Source: Planctomycetota bacterium
GTDB taxonomy: Bacteria; Planctomycetota; OFTM77
Assembly: GCA_029260795.1 (NCBI GenBank)
Contig: JAJDCO010000154.1
Location: forward strand, 81,728-145,727
Direction of reading: 5' to 3'
DNA length: 64,000 bases
Shown piece by piece: positions 32,125-40,890 of this stretch (its first letter is position 1; every line of letters starts with the position of its first letter). A program made the position numbers and the translations under genes. The notes under the pieces were generated by a model. The model made no database searches, was not told the DNA's origin, and saw nothing but the letters and a program-made list of their open reading frames with translations.

Positions 32125-34224
32125 TCAGCGCGGGCGACGCGGCGGCGAGCCCTTCTTCGACACGAATCCCTTGCGACCGGGTCGGTAGCCGACGGATCGT
32201 CTCTCCGGCGAGCGCTCCGGGGGCGAATCGCCGCGGTCGCCCGGCTTCCCGTCGCGCCGTCCCGTGAAGGCATCCCAATCTTCACCGGACTGTCGGCCCG
32301 GGGGCTGTGACAAGTCCTGTTGAGCTTGTCGTCGGCGAGCTTGCTGCGCCGTTCTCGGTGGCTGGTCCGGAATGAGGCATCGCGGACCGTTGCCGATCAG
32401 GTCACGACGGCCCACCTTCAAGAGTGCATCGCGGACGAGAAACCAGTTCTCGGGAAGGAAGAACTGCATCAGGGCGCGTTGGAGCTTGCGATCCTTGAGA
32501 TTGCGTGCGACGGGCACCGGGCGCAGTGTGGCCGGATCGAGGCCGGTGTAATACATGGCCGTCGCGACATCCATGGGCGCCGGGATGAAGTCCTGCACTT
32601 GCCGTGGCTTGTACCCGGCTTGCTTCAGGTAGAGCGCGAGCTCGATCATGTCCTCGATGTCGGAGCCCGGGTGTGAGGCGATGAAGTAGGGGACCAGGTA
32701 CTGCTCCTTGCCCACCCGTCGACTGGCGTCCTCGAAGGCTTCGGAGAAGCCGGTGAAGTCGTCGATGCGCGGTTTCTTCATCAGGTCGAGGACGCGCGGG
32801 GAGACGTGCTCGGGAGCGACCTTGAGGTGACCGCCGACATGGTGGGCGGCCAGCTCCTCGAGATACTCGGGATCCCGCTGCGCGAGGTCCATCCGCACGC
32901 CGCTGGCGACGTGGACCTTGCGGATACCCGGCTGCTTGCGAGACTCTCGCATGACCTCCTTGAGGGGGGAGTGGTCGGTGCCGAGCAGCTTGCAGATCGT
33001 GGGATGCACGCAAGAAGGACGCCGGCAGATCGCCTCGACCTCGGGCCGGGTGCAACGCATGTGGAACATGTTGGCCGTCGGTCCGCCGATGTCGGAGACG
33101 ATCCCCTTGGTCTCGGGATCCGCGCCGAGGGCCTTCACCTCGCGCAGTACCGACTCCGGAGATCGCGATTGAATGATGCGGCCTTGATGGGTCGTGATCG
33201 AGCAGAACGTGCATCCGCCGAAGCAGCCGCGCATCATCGTCACGCTGGTGCGCATCATCTCGAAGGCCGGCACGCGCTCTTGGTAGCTCGGATGGGGCGT
33301 GCGCGCGTAGGGCAGGTCGTAGATGGCATCCATCTCGTCCGTCGAGATCGGCAGCGCCGGTGGGTTCTGTACGACCCAGCGGGTGCCGTGAAGCTGAACC
33401 AGTCGGCGCGCGTTGAAAGGGTTCGACTCGCGGTGAACGAGGTGAGTGGCCCGTGAGAAGGCGACCTTGTCCTCCGTGACCGCCTCGAAGGTCGGGAGCT
33501 CCAGCGTGTCGTCGGCAGGTGTCGCGGGTGTCCGCATCGAGCCCGGAAACTCCGGCAGCTCCTCCTTGGCGCCCAGGAGATATGCGACTCCGCGCTGGTC
33601 CCGAAGGGCGTTCACCGGCTCGCCGGCATCCAGACGCTGCGCGATGGAGACGATCAAGGCCTCGCCCATCCCGAACACCACGAGGTCGGCCTTGCTGCTG
33701 ACGAGGCTCGAGGGGCGCACCGTGTCCGACCAGTAGTCGTAGTGCGCCACTCGGCGCAGCGAGGCCTCGACGCCGCCGGCGATGACCGGGATGCCCTTGA
33801 AGGCCTCCCGGCAGCGCTGAGCATAGACATTGGTGGCCCGGTCGGGCCGGAGGCCTGCCCGGCCGCCGGGCGAGTAGGCGTCGTCCGAGCGGATTCGCCG
33901 ATTGGCCGTGTAGTGGTTGAGCATCGAGTCCATGTTGCCCGCGCTCACGGCCCAGAAAAGGCGAGGCGCCCCGAGCGACCGAAAGGCATCGACCGATCGC
34001 CAATCCGGCTGCGAGAGGATCGCGACTCGGAATCCGGCAGCCTCGAGAACGCGCCCCAGAATGCCCATGGCGAACGACGGATGATCGACGTAAGCGTCGC
34101 CCGTCACGAACACGACGTCGGCTTGATCCCAGCCACGGGCCGACATCTCCTCACGACTCATCGGAAGGTGAGAGGAGACGGTCGGATCGACGCGAGATCG
34201 CTGCTGCATGAATTCGCCGGTCAT
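32125..34224 (-). CDS. YgiQ family radical SAM protein
   Basis: 699 residues. An N-terminal B12-binding-like region (ADVVFVTGDAYVDHPSFAMGILGRVLE) precedes a radical SAM core with C334-x3-C338-x2-C341 (CFGGCTFC). Then come YgiQ-specific blocks such as HVASGVRMDLAQRDPEYLEEL, HLKVAPEHVSPRVLDLMKKP and QVQDFIPAPMDVATAMYYTG. The last 60 residues are basic and disordered. The reaction of YgiQ is unknown. Several in-frame starts exist; MTGEF is preferred over a longer form whose extra residues are Pro/Leu-rich. Confidence 0.9.
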   Translation of the reverse strand: MTGEFMQQRSRVDPTVSSHLPMSREEMSARGWDQADVVFVTGDAYVDHPSFAMGILGRVLEAAGFRVAILSQPDWRSVDAFRSLGAPRLFWAVSAGNMDSMLNHYTANRRIRSDDAYSPGGRAGLRPDRATNVYAQRCREAFKGIPVIAGGVEASLRRVAHYDYWSDTVRPSSLVSSKADLVVFGMGEALIVSIAQRLDAGEPVNALRDQRGVAYLLGAKEELPEFPGSMRTPATPADDTLELPTFEAVTEDKVAFSRATHLVHRESNPFNARRLVQLHGTRWVVQNPPALPISTDEMDAIYDLPYARTPHPSYQERVPAFEMMRTSVTMMRGCFGGCTFCSITTHQGRIIQSRSPESVLREVKALGADPETKGIVSDIGGPTANMFHMRCTRPEVEAICRRPSCVHPTICKLLGTDHSPLKEVMRESRKQPGIRKVHVASGVRMDLAQRDPEYLEELAAHHVGGHLKVAPEHVSPRVLDLMKKPRIDDFTGFSEAFEDASRRVGKEQYLVPYFIASHPGSDIEDMIELALYLKQAGYKPRQVQDFIPAPMDVATAMYYTGLDPATLRPVPVARNLKDRKLQRALMQFFLPENWFLVRDALLKVGRRDLIGNGPRCLIPDQPPRTAQQARRRQAQQDLSQPPGRQSGEDWDAFTGRRDGKPGDRGDSPPERSPERRSVGYRPGRKGFVSKKGSPPRRPR

Positions 34225-34378
34225 CAGGGGCGGGCCCTCTCGAAGCGGCCCTGGGAGCGGGGATCTTAGCATCGACCCGCCACGGCGTCATTCTGTTCGC
34301 TCTGCGCATGACGGATCGATCACTGCGACTGGCGGGTCTGATAGGATGCACCTCGAACCGCAGAAGAAAGGGACGTCC

Positions 34379-34783
34379 ATGGCGGGATACTCGGGCACAC
34401 CGCTGGCCAAGAAGCTCGGAATCAAGCCCGGCGCGCACGTCCTCCTGGTCCGGCCCCCCGAATCTCTCGCCGGAGACCTCGAGCCGTTGCCGTCGGATGT
34501 GGTGATCAAGCGTCAAGCGCGCGGACGCCTGGATGTCGTCGTGCTCTTCTCCGAGCGTCGGAAAGATCTCGAGGCGCGATTCGCTCGCCTCGCCGAGCAG
34601 TTGGAGGCGGCCGGCGGCCTCTGGGTCGCGTGGCCCAAGAAGTCCTCGGGACGAGCGACGGATCTCGCATTCGACGTGGTTCAAGGAATCGGGTTGGCGG
34701 CGGGCCTCGTCGACAACAAGGTCTGCGCCGTCGATGACACCTGGTCGGGTCTCCGTTTCGTTCGGCGGCTCGCCGATCGATAG
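34379..34783 (+). CDS. DUF3052 family protein
   Basis: 134 residues of compact alpha/beta design: GYSGTPLAKKLGIKPGAHVLLV, then DVVVLFSERRKDLEARFARL, GLWVAWPKKSSG and LVDNKVCAVDDTWSGLRFVRR. These are the conserved blocks of DUF3052, a widespread family with no known function. AAAGGGA precedes the ATG. Divergent from ygiQ. Confidence 0.85.
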   Translation: MAGYSGTPLAKKLGIKPGAHVLLVRPPESLAGDLEPLPSDVVIKRQARGRLDVVVLFSERRKDLEARFARLAEQLEAAGGLWVAWPKKSSGRATDLAFDVVQGIGLAAGLVDNKVCAVDDTWSGLRFVRRLADR

Positions 34784-34881
34784 CTCGGAAAACGGCCCGG
34801 GCGAGCACGGAATGCCGGAGCCCGTGCTGCTGTTGATCGGGTCGTTGCCGTACTGCGTCTCCGTCCAAAAGGAAGATCGTC

Positions 34882-35853
34882 ATGATGTGGGCTTGGCTTT
34901 TGACCGTGATCCTCGGCTTGGTCCACGGTGGCCTCTGGACGCTCGAACCCGAGCGGTCTGGCCCCCAAGACACGGCGCAGGAAAAGGGGACCCGATTCGG
35001 CAAGGTCGACCATTCTGCCTGGGACGAGATCCTGCGAGCCGTCGTTCGAGATGAGCGCTTCGACTATCTCGCGCTGCGCTCGAAGCACTGGAGCGCCCTC
35101 GAGGAATACCTCGACCGACTCGCAGCCATCGACCCGGAGCCTCTCGATCGGAAGGAGCGCCTGGCGTACTACCTCAATCTCTACAACAGCACGATGGCGC
35201 ACGTGATCGTGAAGCGGCTCCGGTCGGACTACTCCACCTCGGAGGGCGAGTGGGGAGTCTTCAAGGAGGACCTCGTCCGTTTGAAGTCGGGCAAGGTATC
35301 GCTCAATCACCTCGAGAACGAGATCCTCCGCCCCGAGTTCAATGAGCCGCGCATCCACGTGGCCCTGGTCTGCGGCGCGCTCTCTTGTCCGCCGATCCTG
35401 CCGCGCGCCTACTCGCCGATCGACCTCGATCGTGTCCTCGAGAAGAACATGACGCGGTTTCTGGCGGACCCGAAGCGAAACCGAGTCGGCACCGACAGCA
35501 TCGCCATCTCGCAGATCTTCGACTGGTACGCGGACGACTTCGGAGGGAAAGAGGAGCTCATCCACTACCTGGCGCACTACCATCCCGGGATCATCGACGG
35601 TCAGAAGATCACGTTCAAGCAGTACGACTGGACCTTGAACATCGCCGCGCCCCAGGAAGGGCGCTGGGTGGCTCTCGCCGAGAAGGCGACCTTGAAGACG
35701 GCTCGGGCCGGCGAGCGGCTAGGGCAAGCTCCCTCGGGAGCGATCTTCGAGGTCCTGGGCACGGAGGACGGCTGGCTTCGCGTGCGGCGCCCCTTCACGG
35801 ATGAACCAGCGTGGATCCCCGAGGCGGCGACGCACGACTATCCAGGACGCTGA
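34882..35853 (+). CDS. DUF547 protein with C-terminal SH3-like domain
   Basis: 323 residues. Signal-like N-terminus (MWAWLLTVILGLVHGGLW), then DUF547 from about residue 40 to 235. Its marks are RLAYYLNLYNSTMAHVI, DLVRLKSGKVSLNHLENEILRPEFNEPRIHVALVCGALSCPP and TRFLADPKR. The fold is related to papain-like transglutaminases, and ALSC may hold the nucleophile. The last 80 residues (VALAEKATLKTARAGERLG... EDGWLRVRRPF) look like a bacterial SH3 domain. Probably an envelope enzyme. AAAAGGAAG precedes the ATG. It ends four bases from the converging anti-sigma gene. Confidence 0.83.
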   Translation: MMWAWLLTVILGLVHGGLWTLEPERSGPQDTAQEKGTRFGKVDHSAWDEILRAVVRDERFDYLALRSKHWSALEEYLDRLAAIDPEPLDRKERLAYYLNLYNSTMAHVIVKRLRSDYSTSEGEWGVFKEDLVRLKSGKVSLNHLENEILRPEFNEPRIHVALVCGALSCPPILPRAYSPIDLDRVLEKNMTRFLADPKRNRVGTDSIAISQIFDWYADDFGGKEELIHYLAHYHPGIIDGQKITFKQYDWTLNIAAPQEGRWVALAEKATLKTARAGERLGQAPSGAIFEVLGTEDGWLRVRRPFTDEPAWIPEAATHDYPGR

Positions 35854-35857
35854 TTCC

Positions 35858-36136
35858 TCACCGAGCCTGGTCGCCTCCCGAGCCACCTCGGGCCTCGCGC
35901 TGGGCTTGGAGAATGGCCCGAATCAACTCTTCGGGCACGTCGTCGCAAACACTCGAGCTCGGATCGGCCGCGTCACAGGCGGTCTTGGCAACGTCGATCG
36001 TCAGTCGATAGCCGTCCAGGTACACCACGCAAGGCGGGCAGGCTTGGACGTGGCGCTGGAAGGACTCCTGCACGTCGCTCGGCAGCTCGCCGTCGAGGTA
36101 GGCGGCGATGAACTCGAGGAATTCCTGACACGTCAT
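35858..36136 (-). CDS. Zinc-finger anti-sigma factor (soluble)
   Basis: 92 residues. The zf-HC2 ZAS motif has C3, then H29-x3-C33-x2-C36 in FQRHVQACPPC, with the usual AAYLDGELP between. There is no membrane segment, so it would act in the cytoplasm. Its start overlaps the stop of the ECF sigma gene (ATGA), the standard arrangement for a cognate pair. Confidence 0.87.
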   Translation of the reverse strand: MTCQEFLEFIAAYLDGELPSDVQESFQRHVQACPPCVVYLDGYRLTIDVAKTACDAADPSSSVCDDVPEELIRAILQAQREARGGSGGDQAR

Positions 36137-36843
36137 TGCAGGGATTGCCCTTGGAACTGCGGGTCGAGGAGGCGCTTGAGAGCCTGTCGAGCCCGGTGGA
36201 GTCTCAGCTTGACAGCATTCGTCGTGACATCGAGGATCTCGGCTGTCTCGGCAGTGTTGTATCCCTCGATGTCGCGCAGCAGCAAAACGGTTCGATAAAT
36301 CTCCGGGAGATCCTCGATGCGATCCCGGATCAACTGCTGCATCTCGCGCTTCAGTGCGATCGATACGGCAGCCTCGCTCCAGCGCCCGGGCGGATCATAA
36401 AGGTGACCGTCCTCCTTGAAGCGCGGTAGGAGGCTCTCCAGCGAGATCTCCGGCTTGCGACGCTTCGAGCGCAGCTTCATGAGGGAAGCGTTGATGAGGA
36501 TGCGATGCAACCAGGTCGAGAATCGGGAGTTCCCCTCGAATCGCTTGAGATTCTTGAAGGAAGACAGGAACGCTTCCTGGACCGCATCCCGCGCATCCTC
36601 CTCGTTGCGGAGGAATCGTCGAGCCGTCGCGAGGAGGCGCCCGCCGTGATCCCGGACGAGCTGCTCGAAGGCGGCTTCGTCGCCGGCACGCAGGCGAGCG
36701 ACCAGCTCGGCGTCGAAGGGTGGTCCGGGTGGGGGCTGTGGCGACTCGGAAGCGGGCAAGACTCTCTCCGGCAGGTCATCCTCGGGTAGCGCGAGGTTTC
36801 TCGAAGACGCTGGATTGTAGGGCCATTCAAACTGGGGCGTCAA
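36133..36843 (-). CDS. ECF-type RNA polymerase sigma factor
   Basis: 236 residues. Region 2 is FEQLVRDHGGRLLATARRFLRNEEDARDAVQEAFLSSFKNL with RFSTWLHRILIN. Region 4 is LPEIYRTVLLLRDIEGYNTAETAEILDVTTNAVKLRLHRARQAL. About 45 Pro-rich residues precede region 2; an internal start is possible but no better site is seen. It should be held by the anti-sigma encoded by the overlapping gene downstream. Confidence 0.93.
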   Translation of the reverse strand: MTPQFEWPYNPASSRNLALPEDDLPERVLPASESPQPPPGPPFDAELVARLRAGDEAAFEQLVRDHGGRLLATARRFLRNEEDARDAVQEAFLSSFKNLKRFEGNSRFSTWLHRILINASLMKLRSKRRKPEISLESLLPRFKEDGHLYDPPGRWSEAAVSIALKREMQQLIRDRIEDLPEIYRTVLLLRDIEGYNTAETAEILDVTTNAVKLRLHRARQALKRLLDPQFQGQSLQ

Positions 36844-36974
36844 TGCGACGGTTCACGAACCTCGGAGGTCAAGTTTCAGAGGACCGTTGGTCGACACTCA
36901 CGCGAAGCCTGTAGCAATGAACCCGACAATTCACGCCGGAATTTCGCCCCAGATCGGGGAGGAAGGCTCCCGAC

Positions 36975-38459
36975 ATGCGCCGAGGTCGAAAGACGTTGAT
37001 GTGGCTGGCGGCTGGTTTCGCCCTGATCACGGGGGTGTCCCGAGCCGACGTGCTGCGAGTAGGACCGGGACGGGACCTGGCTCGACCGAGCCAGGCCGCG
37101 GCGATCGTGCAGCCGGGTGATTTGGTGCTCATCGATGCGGGCGAGTACGTCGGCGACGTCGCTGTCTGGCGGGCCAACGACGTGACGATTCGAGGTGTGG
37201 GTGGTCGAGCGCACCTGAAGGCGAATGGACAGAATGCGCAGGGCAAGGCGATCTGGGTCGTGCAAGGCGATCGCATCGTGATCGAGAACATCGAGTTCTC
37301 GGGCGCGACCGTCCCTGATCGCAACGGCGCCGGCATCCGTCAGGATGGAACCGGTGTGACGCTGCGGCGCTGTGTCTTCCATCACAACGAGAATGGCATC
37401 CTCACCAGCTCCAACGAGGCGAGCGACATCGTGATCGAGGAGTGCGAGTTCGCGCACAACGGCTACGGGGACGGGTACTCTCACAACCTCTATGTGGGAC
37501 GCGTGCGCAGCCTGACCGTGCGCTCGTCGTACTTCCATCACGGTCGCATCGGGCACAACCTCAAGAGCCGGGCCGCTCGCAACGTCCTGCTTCACAACCG
37601 GATCATGGACGAGGTGGATGGGAACGCGAGCTATCAAGCCGAGTTCCCGAACGGCGGCGAGGTGATCCTGATCGGGAACGTGTTGCAGCAGAGCTCGAAT
37701 GCTTCGAATCCGACTATCTTGTCCTTCGGAGCCGAAGGTCAGACCCATCCCCGGCAGGTGCTTCACGTCGTCAACAACACCTTCGTCAATGACCGCAGCT
37801 CGGGCACCTTCGTCCAGTCGGGCGAAGCCATGGACGCTGCAAGGATCGTGAACAACCTCTTCGTCGGTCCGGGCCGGGTGCTGCGCGGCCAAGGTGAGCT
37901 CCGCTCCAACCTGCAGACCGACGCGCCGGGCTTCCTCGATCGCGCTCGATTCGACTATCGCCTCGCCGCCGGTTCGCCCGCTCTCGAGGCTGGCGTCGCA
38001 CCGGGGGACTGGGACGGGATGGATCTGCTGCCGGCGACGCAGTATCGCCACGAGCGTCGAGCGAGCGGTCGATCGGTCGAGGGCCGAATCGATATCGGTG
38101 CCTACGAGCGTGGCGGAGAGTGGAGCCTGTGGCAGCAGCCACTGCGTCGCGCTCAGCCGGCTTCGGCGTTGGTCGCGGGGCTAGAACCGGGTGACTTCGT
38201 CTTCTTCCTGGCCTCTTTCGAAGGCACGGGCTTCGGAGAGCGCGTGCCCGGCGCGCACGGTCTGAAGCTCGACCTCGTCGGGGATGTCTGGCTCGTCGGC
38301 GTCCGAGTCGCCAATGGGGCCGGAGCCGCACTGCTCGACACCTGGGTGCCCTCGGACGCACCTCTCAAATCGCTCAGTACCCAAGCACTCGTCTTCCGCC
38401 TTGGCGAAGGACGCCTCGTCAAGACGAACAGCGTCACCGTGTCCGTCCAGCCGGACTGA
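36975..38459 (+). CDS. Secreted right-handed beta-helix protein
   Basis: 494 residues. Signal peptide (MWLAAGFALITGVSRA), then a pectate-lyase-like parallel beta-helix to about residue 330. Coils include DRIVIENIEFSGATV, VTLRRCVFHHNENGILTSS, DIVIEECEFAHNG and HVVNNTFVN. The motif YSHNLYVGRVRSLTVRSSYFHHG is common in secreted bacterial helices annotated as pectate-lyase or NosD-like. A C-terminal domain with LxPGDFVFFLASFEGTGFG follows. No catalytic triad can be assigned by eye. It ends five bases from the converging exonuclease gene. Confidence 0.85.
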   Translation: MRRGRKTLMWLAAGFALITGVSRADVLRVGPGRDLARPSQAAAIVQPGDLVLIDAGEYVGDVAVWRANDVTIRGVGGRAHLKANGQNAQGKAIWVVQGDRIVIENIEFSGATVPDRNGAGIRQDGTGVTLRRCVFHHNENGILTSSNEASDIVIEECEFAHNGYGDGYSHNLYVGRVRSLTVRSSYFHHGRIGHNLKSRAARNVLLHNRIMDEVDGNASYQAEFPNGGEVILIGNVLQQSSNASNPTILSFGAEGQTHPRQVLHVVNNTFVNDRSSGTFVQSGEAMDAARIVNNLFVGPGRVLRGQGELRSNLQTDAPGFLDRARFDYRLAAGSPALEAGVAPGDWDGMDLLPATQYRHERRASGRSVEGRIDIGAYERGGEWSLWQQPLRRAQPASALVAGLEPGDFVFFLASFEGTGFGERVPGAHGLKLDLVGDVWLVGVRVANGAGAALLDTWVPSDAPLKSLSTQALVFRLGEGRLVKTNSVTVSVQPD

Positions 38460-38464
38460 AAGCG

Positions 38465-39229
38465 TCAGAGCTTCAGCTCGATGCCGACGGGGCAGTGGTC
38501 CGAGCCCAGCACTTCGCTCTCGATCCAGGCGTCCTGCAGGTGCGGCAAGAGGTCGTCGGTGAGGAAGAAGTAGTCGATCCGCCAGCCGACGTTGCGATCA
38601 CGGGCCCGCGTGATCGTGTCCCACCAGGTGTAGTGGTTCGGCTCATCGCACAGATGGCGGAAGGAGTCCACGTATCCCTTTCGGAGGAGCTTGTCGAACC
38701 AGGCACGCTCCTGGGGTAGGAATCCAGAAGTCTTCTTGTTGCTCTGCGGGCGAGCCAAGTCGATCTCTCGGTGTGCCGTGTTGAAGTCGCCGCAGATGAT
38801 CACGCGCTCTCCGGCGCGGCGGCGCGCCTCCCAGTTGCGGAGGATCGCTTCGTAAAAGGCGAGCTTGAAGTCGAGTCGGCTCGCATCGCGCTTGCCGTTC
38901 GGGAAGTACACGTTGAAGAGCGTGAACTCAGAGAACCGAGCGACCAGGACGCGTCCTTCGCCCTCGTACTTCTTCACGCCGAAGCCGCGCTCGATCGCGA
39001 GGGGCGGACGACGAGAGTAGATCCCGACTCCGCTGTAGCCCTTCCGCTTGGCCGCGTGAAAGTGAGACTCCCAACCCGGGATCTCACGGAGCGGTCCGGG
39101 GAGCTGGTCCGGATGGGCCTTCGTCTCCTGCAGGCACACGACGTCCGCGTCGCCGCCCGCGAGCCATTCGTGAAAGCCCTTGCGGCCGACGGCTCGAAGG
39201 CCGTTGACGTTCCAGCTCATCAACTTCAT
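38465..39229 (-). CDS. xth: Exodeoxyribonuclease III (AP endonuclease)
   Basis: 254 residues of the ExoIII/APE1 family for base-excision repair. Start MKLMSWNVNGLRA, then VVCLQETKAH (metal-binding Glu), YSGVGIYSR, FNVYFPNG, ICGDFNTAHREIDLA (Asp/Asn), FLPQERAWFD, YTWWDTITRARDRNVGWRIDYFF and the catalytic histidine in SDHCPV. GGGAGA precedes the ATG. A longer frame upstream exists but lacks sequence like the family. Confidence 0.95.
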   Translation of the reverse strand: MKLMSWNVNGLRAVGRKGFHEWLAGGDADVVCLQETKAHPDQLPGPLREIPGWESHFHAAKRKGYSGVGIYSRRPPLAIERGFGVKKYEGEGRVLVARFSEFTLFNVYFPNGKRDASRLDFKLAFYEAILRNWEARRRAGERVIICGDFNTAHREIDLARPQSNKKTSGFLPQERAWFDKLLRKGYVDSFRHLCDEPNHYTWWDTITRARDRNVGWRIDYFFLTDDLLPHLQDAWIESEVLGSDHCPVGIELKL

Positions 39230-39270
39230 CGACGAGTCTCCCAGCGTCGTTGCGAGGTCCGAAGCCTGGG

Positions 39271-39298
39271 AGTATAGGCGCCGGAGCCATTCCTTCCA
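39271..39298 (-). promoter_or_regulatory. Possible promoter of xth
   Basis: On the minus strand TGGAAG and TATACT are spaced by 16 bases, about 40 bases before the start codon. This is nearly the same box pair as in front of the secreted HEAT/TPR gene. Confidence 0.35.
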
Positions 39299-39465
39299 GG
39301 CCGAGAAGTCCACCGACCTTTCTCGTCGGACTCCCACCGAACTCGCGTCTCGCTCGTACCAGCGTCCGAACCTCGTTACCATGATTCCTCGCTGCTCCGC
39401 TCGGCGCTTGAAGGATGTCGAGAGAACGGAGCCGCCCAACGAACTGCCGCGGAGGAGACGCCACG

Positions 39466-40890
39466 ATGACCGGGTTTGCCATTCTGTTCGTATGGATCTC
39501 TGCGCTCGGCGCCTCGAGCGGCCTCGACGGCGATGAGATCCCGACCCTCAAGGTCGAGCGTTCGACCTACTCGGAATCCCTCGATCGCATGGGGACGTTC
39601 GTGCCGGCGGAGTATGCCGAGATCGCGCTGTGGCCCGAGACCTACTCGGGCGAGCTGCGTTGGGAAGATGTCGCGTCGCATGGCACGCTCGTTCGCAAGG
39701 GCGATCGGCTCGGACGATTCGACACAGAGGCGATCGATCGGCAGCTCGAGACCGTCGAGCGTGACTTGGCCGAGTCCCGCATCGCCCTTGAAAACCTCCG
39801 GTTGGAGCAGGCCCTCGAGCAAGAGGGGGAGGCGCTCTCCTTGGCTCGCTCTCACGCCGAGCGAGACGAGGCCGTGCGCGCGCTCGAAGGCTGGGAGAAG
39901 GTCGAGCTCGCCTTCGCTCGCCGGAGCGCCGACATGAGTCAGCAGAGCTTCGAGGACAACATTCAAGACCAGAAGGACGAGCTTGCCCAGCTCGAGTCGA
40001 TGTACCGCGAAGACGAGCTCACCGATGCGACCGAGGAGATCGTCCTCATGCGCTCGCGTCGCTCGTTGGCGCGATCCTTGGCTCGCTTCGACATGTCCAA
40101 GGAGCAACGCGCCTACAAAGACAGCTTCAGCACGCCGGTCCAGACCGCGCAGCGCCGGAGAGCCGTTCAAGCCAAGGAGCATGCCCACAAGGCCACCGTT
40201 CAGCGCGCCGAGATCGCCCGTACCGGGCGCCGACTCAAGCTCGAGGCGGCCGAGCGTGGCCTCCGCGAAAAGGAGGAGCAGCTCGCCAAGCTCGAGCACG
40301 ACCGCGCACTGCTCGAGCTCACCGCGCCTCGCGATGGAGTGCTCCTCCATGGCGGCGTCGACGACTATCGCCCCGGTCGCTCGGCTCCCCGACATGAGCG
40401 CGGCGGACGTGCGACGTTCCAGAAGCCGATCTTCACGATCGCGAAGCACGACCGATTCCAAGTCGCATTCGACTTGCCCGAGTCCAAGGTGGCCGGCGTC
40501 AAGAACGGTCAGGTCGTCCACGTCGACGCGGTCTTCGACGACTCGAGTCGACACGGTACTGTTCGAGTTGAGCAGACTCCGTCTCCGCGCTCGGCTGGTG
40601 GTCCGGAGAATCTCTACGAGGCCCGCGTGAGCATCGGGCAACCGCTTCCGGGGCTCCAGGCGGGGATGCGCGCCCAAGTGAAGATCGAGACCCAGATCGC
40701 GACCGACGCGCTCTTGTTGCCGCGAACGGCGATCTTCGGAGCTGGTGAAGACACTTACTGCTGGGTCGCGACGGCGCAGGGATTCGAGCGCGTTTCGGTG
40801 AAGCTCGGGCGAGGGGATGAGCGACAGGTCGTGGTCAGGGACGGTCTGAAGGCGGCGCAGGTCGTACTGCTGAGCGAGCCTCCCCAATGA
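39466..40890 (+). CDS. HlyD/MacA-like secreted adaptor protein without a partner transporter
   Basis: 474 residues. A signal peptide (MTGFAILFVWISALGASS) leads to a beta-rich N-terminal part (ERSTYSESLDRMGTFVPAE), a very long Glu/Arg-rich coiled-coil hairpin (about residues 85-300), then the lipoyl-like return strand LTAPRDGVLLHGGVDDY and the barrel domains (GLQAGMRAQVKIETQIATDALLLPRTAIF). This is the plan of membrane-fusion adaptors, but no ABC, RND or MFS transporter gene adjoins it. GGAGGAG precedes the ATG. The stop overlaps the next gene (ATGA), so the two products probably work together. Confidence 0.8.
   Translation: MTGFAILFVWISALGASSGLDGDEIPTLKVERSTYSESLDRMGTFVPAEYAEIALWPETYSGELRWEDVASHGTLVRKGDRLGRFDTEAIDRQLETVERDLAESRIALENLRLEQALEQEGEALSLARSHAERDEAVRALEGWEKVELAFARRSADMSQQSFEDNIQDQKDELAQLESMYREDELTDATEEIVLMRSRRSLARSLARFDMSKEQRAYKDSFSTPVQTAQRRRAVQAKEHAHKATVQRAEIARTGRRLKLEAAERGLREKEEQLAKLEHDRALLELTAPRDGVLLHGGVDDYRPGRSAPRHERGGRATFQKPIFTIAKHDRFQVAFDLPESKVAGVKNGQVVHVDAVFDDSSRHGTVRVEQTPSPRSAGGPENLYEARVSIGQPLPGLQAGMRAQVKIETQIATDALLLPRTAIFGAGEDTYCWVATAQGFERVSVKLGRGDERQVVVRDGLKAAQVVLLSEPPQ

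Noticed and set aside
36133..36136. Frameshift between ECF sigma and anti-sigma genes
   Set aside because: The four-base overlap is a normal coupled junction; both proteins are full length.
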